Positions 26,458 through 35,576 of a stretch of DNA of 50,555 nt are shown in pieces. A program made the translations under genes and the position numbers. This DNA is from an uncultured Bacteroidaceae bacterium (GTDB taxonomy: Bacteria; Bacteroidota; Bacteroidia; Bacteroidales; Bacteroidaceae): the NCBI GenBank assembly GCA_905236985.1, contig CAJORF010000146.1:1-50555 (forward strand), in the 5' to 3' direction. Under the pieces are notes generated by a model. That model was not told where the DNA came from, did no database searches, and saw nothing but the letters and a program-made list of their open reading frames with translations. Every line of letters begins with the position of its first letter. Position 1 is the stretch's first letter.

Positions 26458-27585
26458 TTATCGAAGGAAGTCGGGGATAGCGACGGGTTGGAAACCCGAT
26501 TCGATGGAGAGGCGGGAGAGGGGGATGACGGCGCACCAAGTGGCGAGGTCATAGACATCGATATCGAGGGGCAGCCCTTGGCAGAGACATTCGATGAGGC
26601 GGCGGTTCATCTCGTAGGTCATGGGATCGTGGGCGGAGAGGAACGAGGAACAGATCTGCTCGAAGTTGCCGCCTGTGTCGCGTCCTGTGTCAATGACACC
26701 TTTTGTGCCTAAAAAGCGCAGGTGGCGGCTGTAGGGCTGTTTCGTCATGACGTCGTGACGCAGGACGATGGTACGTCCCAGTTCGGTGCGGATGAGTGTG
26801 GTGGTGTGGTCGCCATTCTGGAAATCAGGTGCTTCGTTGCCCATGACGGTGGCGTAGTGCTGACATCCTGCCCACGAGGCGGAGTCCATGCTAACCAGTG
26901 TATGCAGGCGGTCAGTGCGATTGATGCCTAATGCCATGCAGAGTGGACCCAGCTCATGCGTCGGGTAGAGATCGCCGCGCTGACGGCGGTTGATGTCGAG
27001 GCGCCATGGTGACCAGCGTCCTGAGAGCTCGTGGTAGTAGCACCCTTCTGCATGTACAATCTCTCCAATCGCGTGATGCTGTATGTCGAGTATGGCCTGT
27101 TGCACCTCTTGGTCGTAACAACAGTTCTCGAGGAGCGTGCAGTGGCGACGGCTCTGCTCAGCTGTATCTACCAGCAGCCAGAGATCATTCAGTGTCAGTG
27201 CGCCGGGCACCTCAATGGCAGTGTGCTTGCCTGCACGCAAGGCTGCCACGGCTACAGTGACGTGCGACAACCAGTCGGTGCAGATATAGACGAGATCGAC
27301 ATCCTCAGCCGCGCAGGCCTGCCGGTAGCCCTCGGGACCGCTGAAGCAGCTGACCGTAGCGGCTGTCATGCCCATGACATTCAAGGCCGTCTCCACACGT
27401 TCGGGGGAGTAGTCGCAGAGCACGGTGATGCGTGCTTGGGGGATGAGGCTCATCAGACGCATTGCCGTGAGCCCGCGCTCACCCAGGCCGATGAATGCTA
27501 TGCGAACTTCGCTCATGGGTTGGGCTTGCAGCCCGAGTACTGATGACTGCCCTTGGGCACGGGTGGGAATAGGTGTCTGAATCAT
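26458..27585 (-). CDS. Gfo/Idh/MocA-family protein, GH109-like
   Basis: 375 residues. The NAD-binding N-terminus VRIAFIGLGERG begins at about residue 27; the first 23 residues (Gln/Pro-rich) may not be translated if Met24 is the start. YICTDWLSHVTVAVAALRAGKHTAIEVP is the dinucleotide-fold signature with catalytic-region EVP. The stretch GDLYPTHELGPLCMALGINR matches GH109 alpha-N-acetylgalactosaminidases (usual form LYPTHGLGP), enzymes that use bound NAD in a redox-assisted hydrolysis. Unlike most GH109 members it shows no Tat or lipoprotein signal. Plain oxidoreductase activity is the alternative. Confidence 0.78.
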   Translation of the reverse strand: MIQTPIPTRAQGQSSVLGLQAQPMSEVRIAFIGLGERGLTAMRLMSLIPQARITVLCDYSPERVETALNVMGMTAATVSCFSGPEGYRQACAAEDVDLVYICTDWLSHVTVAVAALRAGKHTAIEVPGALTLNDLWLLVDTAEQSRRHCTLLENCCYDQEVQQAILDIQHHAIGEIVHAEGCYYHELSGRWSPWRLDINRRQRGDLYPTHELGPLCMALGINRTDRLHTLVSMDSASWAGCQHYATVMGNEAPDFQNGDHTTTLIRTELGRTIVLRHDVMTKQPYSRHLRFLGTKGVIDTGRDTGGNFEQICSSFLSAHDPMTYEMNRRLIECLCQGLPLDIDVYDLATWCAVIPLSRLSIESGFQPVAIPDFLR

Positions 27586-27607
27586 GACATTTTCTTCGTT
27601 TCAGCCG

Positions 27608-27615
27608 CAAAAGTA
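27608..27615 (-). promoter_or_regulatory. -7 box for GH109-like gene
   Basis: TACTTTTG on the minus strand, 22 bases before the ATG at 27585. It is divergent from the ndk promoter 88 bases away. Confidence 0.6.
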
Positions 27616-27702
27616 GTTAAAAATGGTAGAATGACAAAAAAAGTTCATCGAATAGAATGCAAAAAAAACTTAATGGATAGTGATACTTTAGAACTTTTTC
27701 CC

Positions 27703-27710
27703 TACTTTTG
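27703..27710 (+). promoter_or_regulatory. -7 box for ndk
   Basis: TACTTTTG, 56 bases before the ndk ATG. Upstream is A-rich with no exact TTTG at the right distance. Confidence 0.6.
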
Positions 27711-27765
27711 CCCCCGATTTGTGGAGTAAGTGCTCCCTTAACTGATAACACCTTGTAAATATATA

Positions 27766-28227
27766 ATGGAAACAACCCTCGTCCTGCTTAAGCCCAGTTG
27801 CGTACAGCGCCAGCTGATTGGCGAGATTGTTCATCGTTTTGAACGCCGTGGTTTGCGCATCGCCGGTATGAAGATGATGCAGCTCGATGACAACATCCTC
27901 CGTGAGCATTATTCTCACCTCGTGGATCGCCCATTCTTCCCTAAATTAGCGGCTTCCATGAAGGCATCTCCTGTAGTTGCTATGGCTATTTCGGGTGTCG
28001 AGGCTGTGGCTGTCGTGCGTGCCATGACGGGCTTCACCAACGGTCGCAAGGCCGACCCTGGCACGATCCGTGGTGACTATGCTATGAGCAATCAACAGAA
28101 CATCGTTCATGCGTCGGATTCCGTCGAGAACGCCGCCATCGAGCTTAACCGTTTCTTCCGTCCGGAAGAGATCTTTGACTACAGAAGTGCCGTGATGGAC
28201 TTCCTTTATGCAACTGACGAGTGCTAA
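27766..28227 (+). CDS. ndk: Nucleoside diphosphate kinase
   Basis: 153-residue enzyme balancing NTP pools by a phospho-histidine ping-pong. It begins METTLVLLKPSCVQR. The active-site His115 is in NIVHASDSVENA, and RPFFPKLAASMKASPVVAM matches the Kpn-loop region. RADPGTIRGDY-type sequence (KADPGTIRGDYAM) is present. Length is standard. The M23 peptidase gene follows after 39 bases. Confidence 0.97.
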   Translation: METTLVLLKPSCVQRQLIGEIVHRFERRGLRIAGMKMMQLDDNILREHYSHLVDRPFFPKLAASMKASPVVAMAISGVEAVAVVRAMTGFTNGRKADPGTIRGDYAMSNQQNIVHASDSVENAAIELNRFFRPEEIFDYRSAVMDFLYATDEC

Positions 28228-28266
28228 AAAATTCTAAAAAAAGAATTGTTAAATCAAAGCCTTATA

Positions 28267-29223
28267 ATGATTTTAGATTTTATCAGACGAACCAGTGCCG
28301 CATTTCTTTTAGTGGCAGTTTCAATGCCCGCCATGAGCCAGGATCTTCTCGCCCGACAGGCTCCCGTTGACATCAAAATGCGCGCTGTAGATAGTATTGC
28401 CATCCAACGACTCGTACAGCAGGAACAGCTGCAGGAGGATTTTGAAGATCCCGCTGCCGAGCTCTATCCCAGCTGGGAGGATGCTGGTATTAACCTTTAT
28501 GGCAACGTACAGTTGCCCAATGAATACAAGATAGATCTGCGCAATTTCTGTATGCCCACGACGAACCGCATTGTCACCTCGAACTACGGTTACCGTAGGC
28601 GTTTCCGCCGTCAGCATAAGGGCCTCGACATCAACGCCTATCCCGGCGATACCATCCGTGCTGCTTTCGATGGCAAGGTGCGCGTGGTGGATTTCCAGCG
28701 TGGCGGCTACGGCAATGTGGTTGTCATCCGTCACCCCAACGGCTTGGAGACCGTCTATGGCCATCTCTCCAGGCATCTCACCAAAAAGGACATGAACGTG
28801 AAGGCCGGCGATCCCATCGGACTGGCTGGCAGCACGGGACGCAGCACTGGCACTCACTTGCACTTCGAGACTCGCTTGCTGGGCGAATACATCGACCCTT
28901 CGAAGCTCTTCGACTTCGCACATCAGGATGTCACGGGTGACTTCTACCTCTTCAAGGGTCGTGGTCGCGGCAAAGTGCTCGCCAAGCATGACAGCCGTGA
29001 GAAGACCGAGACCGTTGATGAGGATGTCAGCTACGTCAGTTCCGAGAGTGCAGACGCTCAGGCACAGTCCAAGGCGCGCGTTCGTATGCATAAAGTAAAG
29101 AAGGGTGAGACGCTCTCCAGCATCGCCCGCAAGTACGGTACCACTGTGAAGGCACTCTGCCGCATGAATGGCTTGAAAACCACCTCAAAGGTGCGCATCG
29201 GACAGATTCTCAAGTATTCCTAA
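28267..29223 (+). CDS. M23 (LytM) peptidase with LysM domain
   Basis: 318 residues, secreted (hydrophobic start ILDFIRRTSAAFLLVAVSMPAMSQ). The LytM domain at about 95-215 has zinc ligands in HKGLDINAYPGD (His117, Asp121) and HLHFE; it would cut peptidoglycan cross-links or activate amidases. A LysM repeat at about 274-317 (HKVKKGETLSSIARKYGTTV) binds glycan. All catalytic residues are present, so it is probably an active hydrolase rather than an EnvC/NlpD-like degenerate. ATG at 28267 is preferred over an in-frame TTG at 28246. Confidence 0.92.
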   Translation: MILDFIRRTSAAFLLVAVSMPAMSQDLLARQAPVDIKMRAVDSIAIQRLVQQEQLQEDFEDPAAELYPSWEDAGINLYGNVQLPNEYKIDLRNFCMPTTNRIVTSNYGYRRRFRRQHKGLDINAYPGDTIRAAFDGKVRVVDFQRGGYGNVVVIRHPNGLETVYGHLSRHLTKKDMNVKAGDPIGLAGSTGRSTGTHLHFETRLLGEYIDPSKLFDFAHQDVTGDFYLFKGRGRGKVLAKHDSREKTETVDEDVSYVSSESADAQAQSKARVRMHKVKKGETLSSIARKYGTTVKALCRMNGLKTTSKVRIGQILKYS

Positions 29224-29232
29224 CGAGCAGCC

Positions 29233-29769
29233 ATGACTACCGAGGAGCAGTTTCGGGCAGTGATGCAGGAGTGCCGCGAGGTCTTCGTCAAGAAGTTGCA
29301 CGACTACGGTGCTGCTTGGCGTATCCTGCGTATCCCGTCGCTCACCGATCAGCTCTACATCAAGGCCAATCGAATCCGCTCGCTCGAGTTGAAGGGCGAG
29401 TCGCTCGTAGGCGAGGGCATACGGCCTGAGTTCGTTGCCATCGTCAACTACGCCATCATCGGGCTCATCCAGCTTCAACACGGCATAGCCGAGACGCCTG
29501 ATGACATGTCTGCCGAGGATGCCATCAGCGAGTACGACCGTCTGGCCGAGGATTCCCTGCAGCTGATGCTCCGCAAGAACCATGACTATGACGAGGCGTG
29601 GCGCGGTATGCGCGTCAGCAGCTACACGGACATCATCCTACAGAAGATCTTCCGCACCAAGCAGATCGAGGAACTGGGCGGTGCCACGCTTATCAGCGAG
29701 GGTATCGATGCCAACTATATGGATATGATGAACTACGCCGTTTTCGGTCTCATCAAACTCACCTTCTAA
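29233..29769 (+). CDS. DUF1599 protein with internal duplication
   Basis: 178 residues made of two similar halves, about 12-80 and 98-177. Each has an HDY.(A/E)AWR.(L/M)R pattern, then a KI/IKA-R stretch, E-L-x-G-x-x-L-(V/I)-x-E-G-I and NYA(I/V)(I/F)GLI(Q/K)L at the end. The family is of unknown function; its all-alpha pattern with conserved His, Asp and Arg suggests a nucleotide or metal site, which is only a guess. It lies 9 bases after the peptidase and 16 before the DoxX-like gene, so all three are co-transcribed. Confidence 0.85.
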   Translation: MTTEEQFRAVMQECREVFVKKLHDYGAAWRILRIPSLTDQLYIKANRIRSLELKGESLVGEGIRPEFVAIVNYAIIGLIQLQHGIAETPDDMSAEDAISEYDRLAEDSLQLMLRKNHDYDEAWRGMRVSSYTDIILQKIFRTKQIEELGGATLISEGIDANYMDMMNYAVFGLIKLTF

Positions 29770-29785
29770 ATACTCCTCCGCCACT

Positions 29786-30973
29786 ATGACGAGTCGGACG
29801 AGAAATACTTTTTTGGGAATTGTGGTGAACACGTGCCGTCTGGTGGTGTCTGCCACATTTATTTTTTCGGGTATAGTCAAGCTGATTGACCCCGTTGGCA
29901 CGCAGTACAAGATTGAGGACTACGTAGCCGCGCTGGATCTCTTCACGCTGTCCTCTCCCGCACCGCTGGCCTTGGCTGTGCTCATGGCGATGTTGGAGTT
30001 CTGTCTGGGCATCAACCTCTTCTTTGGCATCCGTCGGCGCTTCACGACAGCAGCCATTCTGCTGTTCCTGCTCGTTTACACGCCGCTGACGCTGTGGTTG
30101 GCCATCACCAATAAGGTGGCAGACTGCGGCTGTTTCGGCGATGCTCTGGTGCTGACCAACTGGCAGACATTTTGGAAGAATGTCATTCTGCTTGTAGGTT
30201 CTTTCGTACTCTACTGGCGGGGTAGGCTTCTTGTGCGTTTCGTTTCCGAAAGCGTACAGTGGCTCATCTCACTGTTCACGATCATCTATGCCAGTTTCCT
30301 GACGGGGTTATGCCTTTATGGCGAGCCTATCATCGATTTCCGTCCCTTCCATGTCGGACAGCACATCCCGACGGCCATGACTTGGCCTGAAGACCCTGAG
30401 AAGCTGCCGGACATCATTGATTTCGATATCGTTCCATCCACGACCGACGGCACATCCTCATTGGCATACATCGACACCGAGACGCTCCTCGCTGACACGT
30501 CCTACACGTTCCTGCTCGTGGCACCGCGATTGGAGACGGCTGACGATGCCAATTTGGAGCGCATCAATGCCATATACGACTACGCCGAGGAGGCGGGCTA
30601 CCCCTTCTGGTGTCTCACGGCCTCCGGTGATAGCGGCATTCGTCGCTGGCAGGATCTCACGGGGGCTGAGTACGGCTTCGCCTTCGTCGATGAGCTGACG
30701 CTGAAGACTATGGCGCGCAGCAATCCTGCCTTGCTCCTCATCCACGACGGCACGATAGTAGCTAAATGGAGCCACCGCCTGTTGCCGGGCGACGATGAAC
30801 TGACAGGACCGCTATATACGTTGCCGCTTTCTCAGCCGCAGACGGCCAGTTACCGCAAGATGCTGCTGAGCCTGCTGTTGTGGTACCTTGTTCCGTTGTT
30901 CGTGCTGACGTTCATTGACCGCTTTGTCTTCAGCATACGATGGTGGCGAAGGAAGCGGAAAAGTGTAGAATAG
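29786..30973 (+). CDS. DoxX/MauE-like membrane protein (BT_3928 type)
   Basis: 395 residues. The first about 150 form a four-helix DoxX/MauE-type membrane domain (VSATFIFSGIVKLIDPVGT, FCLGINLFFGIRRRFTTA, VADCGCFGDALVLTNWQTFWKN). The CGCFGD motif is typical of MauE-like proteins tied to periplasmic disulfide chemistry. The middle (about 170-345) resembles a thioredoxin-like fold without a CxxC pair. A final membrane helix (LLLWYLVPLFVLTFIDRFVF) and a basic tail end it. The same order before tpiA is common in Bacteroidales as I recall. Function unknown; a redox role is inferred. Confidence 0.82.
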   Translation: MTSRTRNTFLGIVVNTCRLVVSATFIFSGIVKLIDPVGTQYKIEDYVAALDLFTLSSPAPLALAVLMAMLEFCLGINLFFGIRRRFTTAAILLFLLVYTPLTLWLAITNKVADCGCFGDALVLTNWQTFWKNVILLVGSFVLYWRGRLLVRFVSESVQWLISLFTIIYASFLTGLCLYGEPIIDFRPFHVGQHIPTAMTWPEDPEKLPDIIDFDIVPSTTDGTSSLAYIDTETLLADTSYTFLLVAPRLETADDANLERINAIYDYAEEAGYPFWCLTASGDSGIRRWQDLTGAEYGFAFVDELTLKTMARSNPALLLIHDGTIVAKWSHRLLPGDDELTGPLYTLPLSQPQTASYRKMLLSLLLWYLVPLFVLTFIDRFVFSIRWWRRKRKSVE

Positions 30974-31029
30974 GAAGTTGAATTTATACTTTTTCACTAT
31001 TCATTTTTTTATTTCTCAGTTATTTCTTT

Positions 31030-31037
31030 TAACTTTG
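31030..31037 (+). promoter_or_regulatory. -7 box for tpiA operon
   Basis: TAACTTTG, 76 bases before the tpiA ATG. It gives tpiA-SPOR-folE-yifB their own promoter, separate from the ndk run. Confidence 0.6.
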
Positions 31038-31113
31038 CACCCGAAAAGGCGCATCAAACGTTATCCGACAGACAAATAAGCATCTCTAAACCCTTATAAA
31101 TAGTATTAAAATC

Positions 31114-31872
31114 ATGAGAAAGAAAATCGTAGCAGGCAACTGGAAGATGAACCTGAACCTGCAGGAAGGCCTCGCACTGGCCACTGAATTGAAGGAAGCA
31201 CTTGCCGCAGAGAAACCCAACTGCGATGTCGTCATCTGCACACCGTTCATCCACCTCGCAAAGGTCGCTGACGTGGTTGAAGGCACTGTCATCGGGCTGG
31301 GTGCAGAGAACTGTGCCGACAAGGAGAAGGGAGCCTACACAGGTGAGGTCAGCGCCGCTCAGGTCAAGAGCACTGGTGCCGAGTACGTCATCCTTGGCCA
31401 CAGTGAGCGCCGCCAGTACTACGGCGAGACTGCTGAGATCCTGAAGGAGAAAGTCAATCTCGCTCTGGCCAATGGCCTCAAGGTCATCTTCTGCATCGGC
31501 GAAGTGCTTGAGGAGCGCGAGGCTGAGAAACAGAATGAAGTCGTCGGTGGACAGCTCGCTGACAGCCTCTTCGACCTCACTGAGGAGCAACTCGCCAACA
31601 TCATCCTTGCCTACGAGCCCGTGTGGGCCATCGGCACTGGCAAGACCGCTTCCGCCGAGCAGGCCGAGGATATGCACGCCTTCATCCGTGGCGTCATCGC
31701 TGGTCGTTTTGGCGAGGCCGCTGCTGAGAACATCAGCATCCTCTATGGCGGAAGCTGTAAGCCCAGCAATGCCAAGGAAATCTTCTCCAAGCCTGACGTT
31801 GATGGCGGCCTCATCGGAGGTGCTGCTCTCAAGTGTGCTGATTTCAAGGGCATCATCGATGCTTGGAACTAA
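31114..31872 (+). CDS. tpiA: Triosephosphate isomerase
   Basis: 252-residue glycolytic enzyme converting dihydroxyacetone phosphate and glyceraldehyde-3-phosphate. Catalytic residues are visible: Lys in NWKMN near the N-terminus, His in ILGHSERR, and Glu in [14 protein letters not shown] with its flexible loop. The phosphate loop [11 protein letters not shown] and [10 protein letters not shown] close the barrel. The SPOR gene starts 7 bases after the stop. Confidence 0.98.
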   Translation: MRKKIVAGNWKMNLNLQEGLALATELKEALAAEKPNCDVVICTPFIHLAKVADVVEGTVIGLGAENCADKEKGAYTGEVSAAQVKSTGAEYVILGHSERRQYYGETAEILKEKVNLALANGLKVIFCIGEVLEEREAEKQNEVVGGQLADSLFDLTEEQLANIILAYEPVWAIGTGKTASAEQAEDMHAFIRGVIAGRFGEAAAENISILYGGSCKPSNAKEIFSKPDVDGGLIGGAALKCADFKGIIDAWN

Positions 31873-31879
31873 TCGCTGA

Positions 31880-32404
31880 ATGAGGATTTTCCCAATCATA
31901 ACCCTGTTAGTTCTTTCGCTGAACGTAACAGCACAGAGCTTCACCGAGCGCCTCACCCGACATAAAGCGGGTGAGGGCACGGTGGTGTTGCATCAGGACA
32001 CGGTTATCGATGCCCTCGTCAACGGACGTACACCTGTCACCACGACGGCCCGTCCGGTCAACATACCACTGGGCAATCTACTGACGACTGACTCGCTCTC
32101 TGGCAACGGCGATGACCTCTTAGTGCCAACGCGCCGCACGCGTGCTGTGGGCTATCGCATTCAGGTCTATGCTGGTGGTAACAACCGCAATGCCAAGGCA
32201 GAGGCTTACCGTATGGCTAATATCGCTCGCTCCGAATTCCCCGACTTGGCGGTCTATACGCATTTCATCAGCCCGCGTTGGATCTGTCGTGTAGGAGATT
32301 TCAAAACCAATGGAGAAGCCCGCGAAGTGCTGCAACAGATGCGCCAGTCGCGTAAGTTCCGCGAAGCAAGCATCGTCAAGTGCAATATCATTGTCTATCA
32401 GTAA
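31880..32404 (+). CDS. Secreted SPOR-domain protein
   Basis: 174 residues with signal peptide MRIFPIITLLVLSLNVTAQS. A basic, threonine-rich linker leads to a C-terminal SPOR domain (about 90-172: GYRIQVYAGGNNRNAKAEAYRMA, WICRVGDFKTNGEAREVLQQM). SPOR domains bind glycan strands stripped of peptides at division sites. Its stop abuts the folE ATG (TAAATG), so it is coupled to folE, although no functional link is evident. Confidence 0.9.
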   Translation: MRIFPIITLLVLSLNVTAQSFTERLTRHKAGEGTVVLHQDTVIDALVNGRTPVTTTARPVNIPLGNLLTTDSLSGNGDDLLVPTRRTRAVGYRIQVYAGGNNRNAKAEAYRMANIARSEFPDLAVYTHFISPRWICRVGDFKTNGEAREVLQQMRQSRKFREASIVKCNIIVYQ

Positions 32405-32986
32405 ATGAAAGATTTACAGGAAGAACTTGCTGCCCATTATCTCCGTATCCTGGAGCTACTGGGTGAGGATCCTACGCGTGAGGGATTGCAGAAAACGCCC
32501 ATCCGTGTGGCACGAGCATGGATTGAACTCACGCGTGGCTATCACGAGGATCCCGTAGCCATCGTGCGTTCTGCCCTTTTCAAGGAGAGCTACCATAATA
32601 TGGTGGTCGTGAAGGATATAGAGTTCTATTCGCTTTGTGAACACCACATGCTTCCCTTCTTCGGGAAGGTACACATCGCCTACATCCCCAACGGCGAAAT
32701 CACCGGACTCTCCAAGCTGGCGCGCATCGTCAACACGTTCAGTCATCGACTGCAAGTACAGGAGCGTATGACCGAACAAATTGCTGAGTGCATCCATGAA
32801 GCCCTGAACCCGCTGGGCGTGATGGTCGTCGTGGAGGCGCGCCACCTTTGCATGCAGATGCGTGGCGTGGCAAAGCAGAACGCACAAACAACCACGATGC
32901 ACGCCATTGGAGCCTTTGAGCAACCTGAGAAACGCCAGGAGTTTCTCGAACAACTTTTTGATACCAAGAAAGAACGCAACGACTGA
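32405..32986 (+). CDS. folE: GTP cyclohydrolase I
   Basis: 193-residue enzyme making dihydroneopterin triphosphate from GTP, the first step to folate or queuosine-type pterins. Zinc ligands are in [13 protein letters not shown] and [10 protein letters not shown]. Also present are [17 protein letters not shown] and [13 protein letters not shown], followed by [11 protein letters not shown]. Length is typical of bacterial type IA. yifB follows after 18 bases. Confidence 0.97.
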   Translation: MKDLQEELAAHYLRILELLGEDPTREGLQKTPIRVARAWIELTRGYHEDPVAIVRSALFKESYHNMVVVKDIEFYSLCEHHMLPFFGKVHIAYIPNGEITGLSKLARIVNTFSHRLQVQERMTEQIAECIHEALNPLGVMVVVEARHLCMQMRGVAKQNAQTTTMHAIGAFEQPEKRQEFLEQLFDTKKERND

Positions 32987-33004
32987 TTCCACGAGAACGC
33001 ACGT

Positions 33005-34564
33005 ATGCTCGCCAAACTCAACAGTGCAACCGTCTGTGGCATCATAGCCCTACCCGTGACCATCGAGGTCAACTCGGTGCCGTCGTACCCCAATGGTTCG
33101 TCGAACATGATCATTGTTGGGTTACCCGACAGCAGTGTGAAGGAGAGCTACAGTCGCATCAAAGCGGCACTGGCCAACAGTGGTTACAAGCTGCCCCGCC
33201 AGAATGTGACCGTGAATCTTGCGCCTGGTGATATTCGCAAGGAAGGTACGGGCTTTGACCTCCCCATTGCACTAGGCGTGCTCATGGCCAACGAGCTGGT
33301 GGTTGGCGACCGCATCTCGCGCTTCATGATACTCGGTGAACTCAGCCTCGACGGGAGCCTTCAACCCATACGCGGTGCTTTGCCCATTGCCATCAAAGCG
33401 CGCGAGCTGGGCTATGAGGGGCTGATCGTGCCGCAGCAGAACGTCCATGAGGCTGCCGTTGTCAACCGCCTCAAGGTCTATGGCGCGCAAACCATTCAGC
33501 AGGTCATGGACTTCTTCAACGGCAGTGATTCCCTACGCCCTACAGTCATTGACACACGTTCCGAGTTCTTCGCTCATAACGAGGAGTTTGAGCTCGACTT
33601 CTCCGATGTCAAGGGACAGGAAAATGTCAAACGTGCGTTTGAGATAGCAGCCGCTGGAGGCCACAACTTGATCATGGTGGGCCCTCCGGGAGCTGGCAAG
33701 AGCATGATGGCGCGTCGCTTGCCTTCGATCCTGCCTCCTCTCACACTGGCTGAAAGTCTTGAAACGACACAGATCCACAGTGTAGCAGGCAAACTCAAGG
33801 GCGAAACGGGTCTCATCTATGCCCGTCCGTTTCAGGCACCACATCACACGGTCTCGCAGGTTGCCCTCGTGGGTGGTGGCGCTAATCCTATGCCCGGCGA
33901 GATTAGTCTTGCCCACAACGGTGTGCTGTTCCTCGATGAGTTGCCGGAGTTTTCCCGTGCCGCACTCGAAGTGTTGCGCCAGCCGCTGGAAGACCGCAAG
34001 ATCAACGTCTCGCGTGCCAAATACAGCATCGACTATCCCTGCAACTTCATGTTTGTGGCTTCAATGAATCCATGTCCCTGCGGCTACTACAATCATCCCA
34101 CCAAACACTGCCAGTGTACGCCCGGACAGATTCATAAGTATTTGAACAAGATCAGCGGTCCCCTGCTCGACCGCATAGACATTCAGATAGAGATTGCGCC
34201 TCTCTCATTCGAACAACTGAGCCGCAGCAAACCTGGCGAATCGTCAGCTGTCATCCGACAGCGCGTCATCGCTGCCCGTCAACGGCAGGAGGAGCGCTAC
34301 CGCGAGTGTCCGGGTATCCATTGTAATGCCCAGATGACTCCGGCCTTGATGCGCCAGTACGCCACACCCGCCTCACAGGACATGGCCATGCTGCGCGACG
34401 TCATCAACCGCCTGCAGCTCTCCGCCCGCGCCTACGACCGCATCCTCCGTCTTGCCCGCACCATCGCCGACTTGGAAGGCACTGAGAACATTCAGACCCA
34501 TCATCTTGCTGAGGCTGTCGGTTACCGCACGCTCGACCGCGAGTCGTGGGGAGAGAGCATTTAG
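33005..34564 (+). CDS. YifB family Mg-chelatase-like AAA ATPase
   Basis: 519 residues. N-terminal ChlI/Lon-like domain (VEVNSVPSYPNGSSNMIIVGLPD, ALANSGYKLPRQNVTVNLAPGDIRKEG), then a Mg-chelatase AAA core with Walker A VGPPGAGKSMMARRLPS and Walker B HNGVLFLDELPEF. The Cys-rich insertion NPCPCGYYNHPTKHCQCTP and a C-terminal lid follow. Relatives (ComM) act as helicases in natural transformation recombination; a role here is not shown. Its last 4 bases overlap the convergent VanX-like gene. Confidence 0.94.
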   Translation: MLAKLNSATVCGIIALPVTIEVNSVPSYPNGSSNMIIVGLPDSSVKESYSRIKAALANSGYKLPRQNVTVNLAPGDIRKEGTGFDLPIALGVLMANELVVGDRISRFMILGELSLDGSLQPIRGALPIAIKARELGYEGLIVPQQNVHEAAVVNRLKVYGAQTIQQVMDFFNGSDSLRPTVIDTRSEFFAHNEEFELDFSDVKGQENVKRAFEIAAAGGHNLIMVGPPGAGKSMMARRLPSILPPLTLAESLETTQIHSVAGKLKGETGLIYARPFQAPHHTVSQVALVGGGANPMPGEISLAHNGVLFLDELPEFSRAALEVLRQPLEDRKINVSRAKYSIDYPCNFMFVASMNPCPCGYYNHPTKHCQCTPGQIHKYLNKISGPLLDRIDIQIEIAPLSFEQLSRSKPGESSAVIRQRVIAARQRQEERYRECPGIHCNAQMTPALMRQYATPASQDMAMLRDVINRLQLSARAYDRILRLARTIADLEGTENIQTHHLAEAVGYRTLDRESWGESI

Positions 34565-35334
34565 AGCTGCTTGACGGGGAATGTGAAATAAGTGTCGGGG
34601 AATGGTTCGTCCTTCAGTGTGAAGTGCCACCATTCCGAGTCAAGTGCCTTGAAACCATGACGAAGCATGGCTTGACGCAAGATCATGCGGTGGGCAAACT
34701 GCTCGGCGGTGATGCTGCGACCGACAGGGCTCTTGCTGTTATCGCCCGTGTATTCGCCCGTCTCTGGATTTCCGCAGAAATCCGGGTGGCTTTCGGGACC
34801 AAACCAGTCGAAAGTGCCACCCATATCCAGTTCCTTCTCGGTGCTCATGTCGAAGAGTGTCAGATCGACGGTGCTGCCGCGCGTGTGTCCGCTTCTCTCG
34901 TAGATATACTCCTGTTCGAAGAGCACGCTCTTGTCCAATTCTGGGTAGAAGTAGCTTTTCATGAGTGTGTCGGGGATGTCGGCTGCCCAACGCACGAAAT
35001 GATCCACACCCCGCTGCGGGCGGTAGGCATCGTAGATCTTCAGACGGTAGCCCAACTGGATGACATCATCGCTCACAGCTCGCAGACTGTCTGCCGCCTG
35101 ACGTGTGAGAAGTGCCGTAGGTTCCTCGTAGCCGTCGATACGACAGCCTACAAAGTTATAGGTGCCAAAATAGCGGATTTCCATAATCGCGTCGGGCACT
35201 GCGTCCGACAGCGTTACAAACTGGCTCGAGTCCTCCTCGGGTCGGGCTTCTGCGCTCTTCGGCGCACAGGACTCCATGATGAAGCCGCCGCTGATGAGAA
35301 TGGCAGTCAACATCCACGGATTCATTTTTATCAT
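34561..35334 (-). CDS. D-Ala-D-Ala dipeptidase, VanX/DdpX type lipoprotein
   Basis: 257-residue zinc dipeptidase of family M15D. Catalytic pattern: YDAYRPQRGVDHF, SGHTRGSTVDLTL (His150 and Asp157 bind zinc), and DSEWWHF (Glu234, His237). The N-terminus is a probable lipoprotein signal with Cys23 (FIMESCAPK), so it likely acts in the periplasm. This suggests peptidoglycan D-Ala recycling rather than vancomycin resistance: no vanH/vanA genes are nearby. The stop overlaps the yifB stop. Confidence 0.9.
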   Translation of the reverse strand: MIKMNPWMLTAILISGGFIMESCAPKSAEARPEEDSSQFVTLSDAVPDAIMEIRYFGTYNFVGCRIDGYEEPTALLTRQAADSLRAVSDDVIQLGYRLKIYDAYRPQRGVDHFVRWAADIPDTLMKSYFYPELDKSVLFEQEYIYERSGHTRGSTVDLTLFDMSTEKELDMGGTFDWFGPESHPDFCGNPETGEYTGDNSKSPVGRSITAEQFAHRMILRQAMLRHGFKALDSEWWHFTLKDEPFPDTYFTFPVKQL

Positions 35335-35395
35335 TTCTTTTCAAAAACTATTTGTCATGCTTCAAGTGATTGAACCGAAGCACATGAATTTTGGG

Positions 35396-35403
35396 CAAAG
35401 TTA
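35396..35403 (-). promoter_or_regulatory. -7 box for VanX-like gene
   Basis: TAACTTTG on the minus strand, 61 bases before the start at 35334. It lies in the divergent gap with the GH43 gene promoter (35498). Confidence 0.6.
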
Positions 35404-35497
35404 CAAAAAACTCGCCAATCGCAGGGGCTTAGTAGTCTTTTTTTGAGAATTATATGAAAAAATCACTGCTTTTCGTGCGAGTATTTACATTATTCGT

Positions 35498-35505
35498 TAT
35501 CTTTG
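35498..35505 (+). promoter_or_regulatory. -7 box for GH43 gene
   Basis: TATCTTTG, 71 bases before the ATG at 35577. No clear TTTG -33 element is seen. Confidence 0.6.
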
Positions 35506-35576
35506 TCCCATGAAATCCACGACATAGTGTCTCAAAAGGACAAACACGGTCATTAATAGCAAACAACATAGAAGAT

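Noticed and set aside
34561..35334. Vancomycin resistance determinant
   Set aside because: The VanX-like dipeptidase stands alone without vanH, vanA or a VanRS pair and has a lipoprotein signal; cell-wall recycling is more likely.
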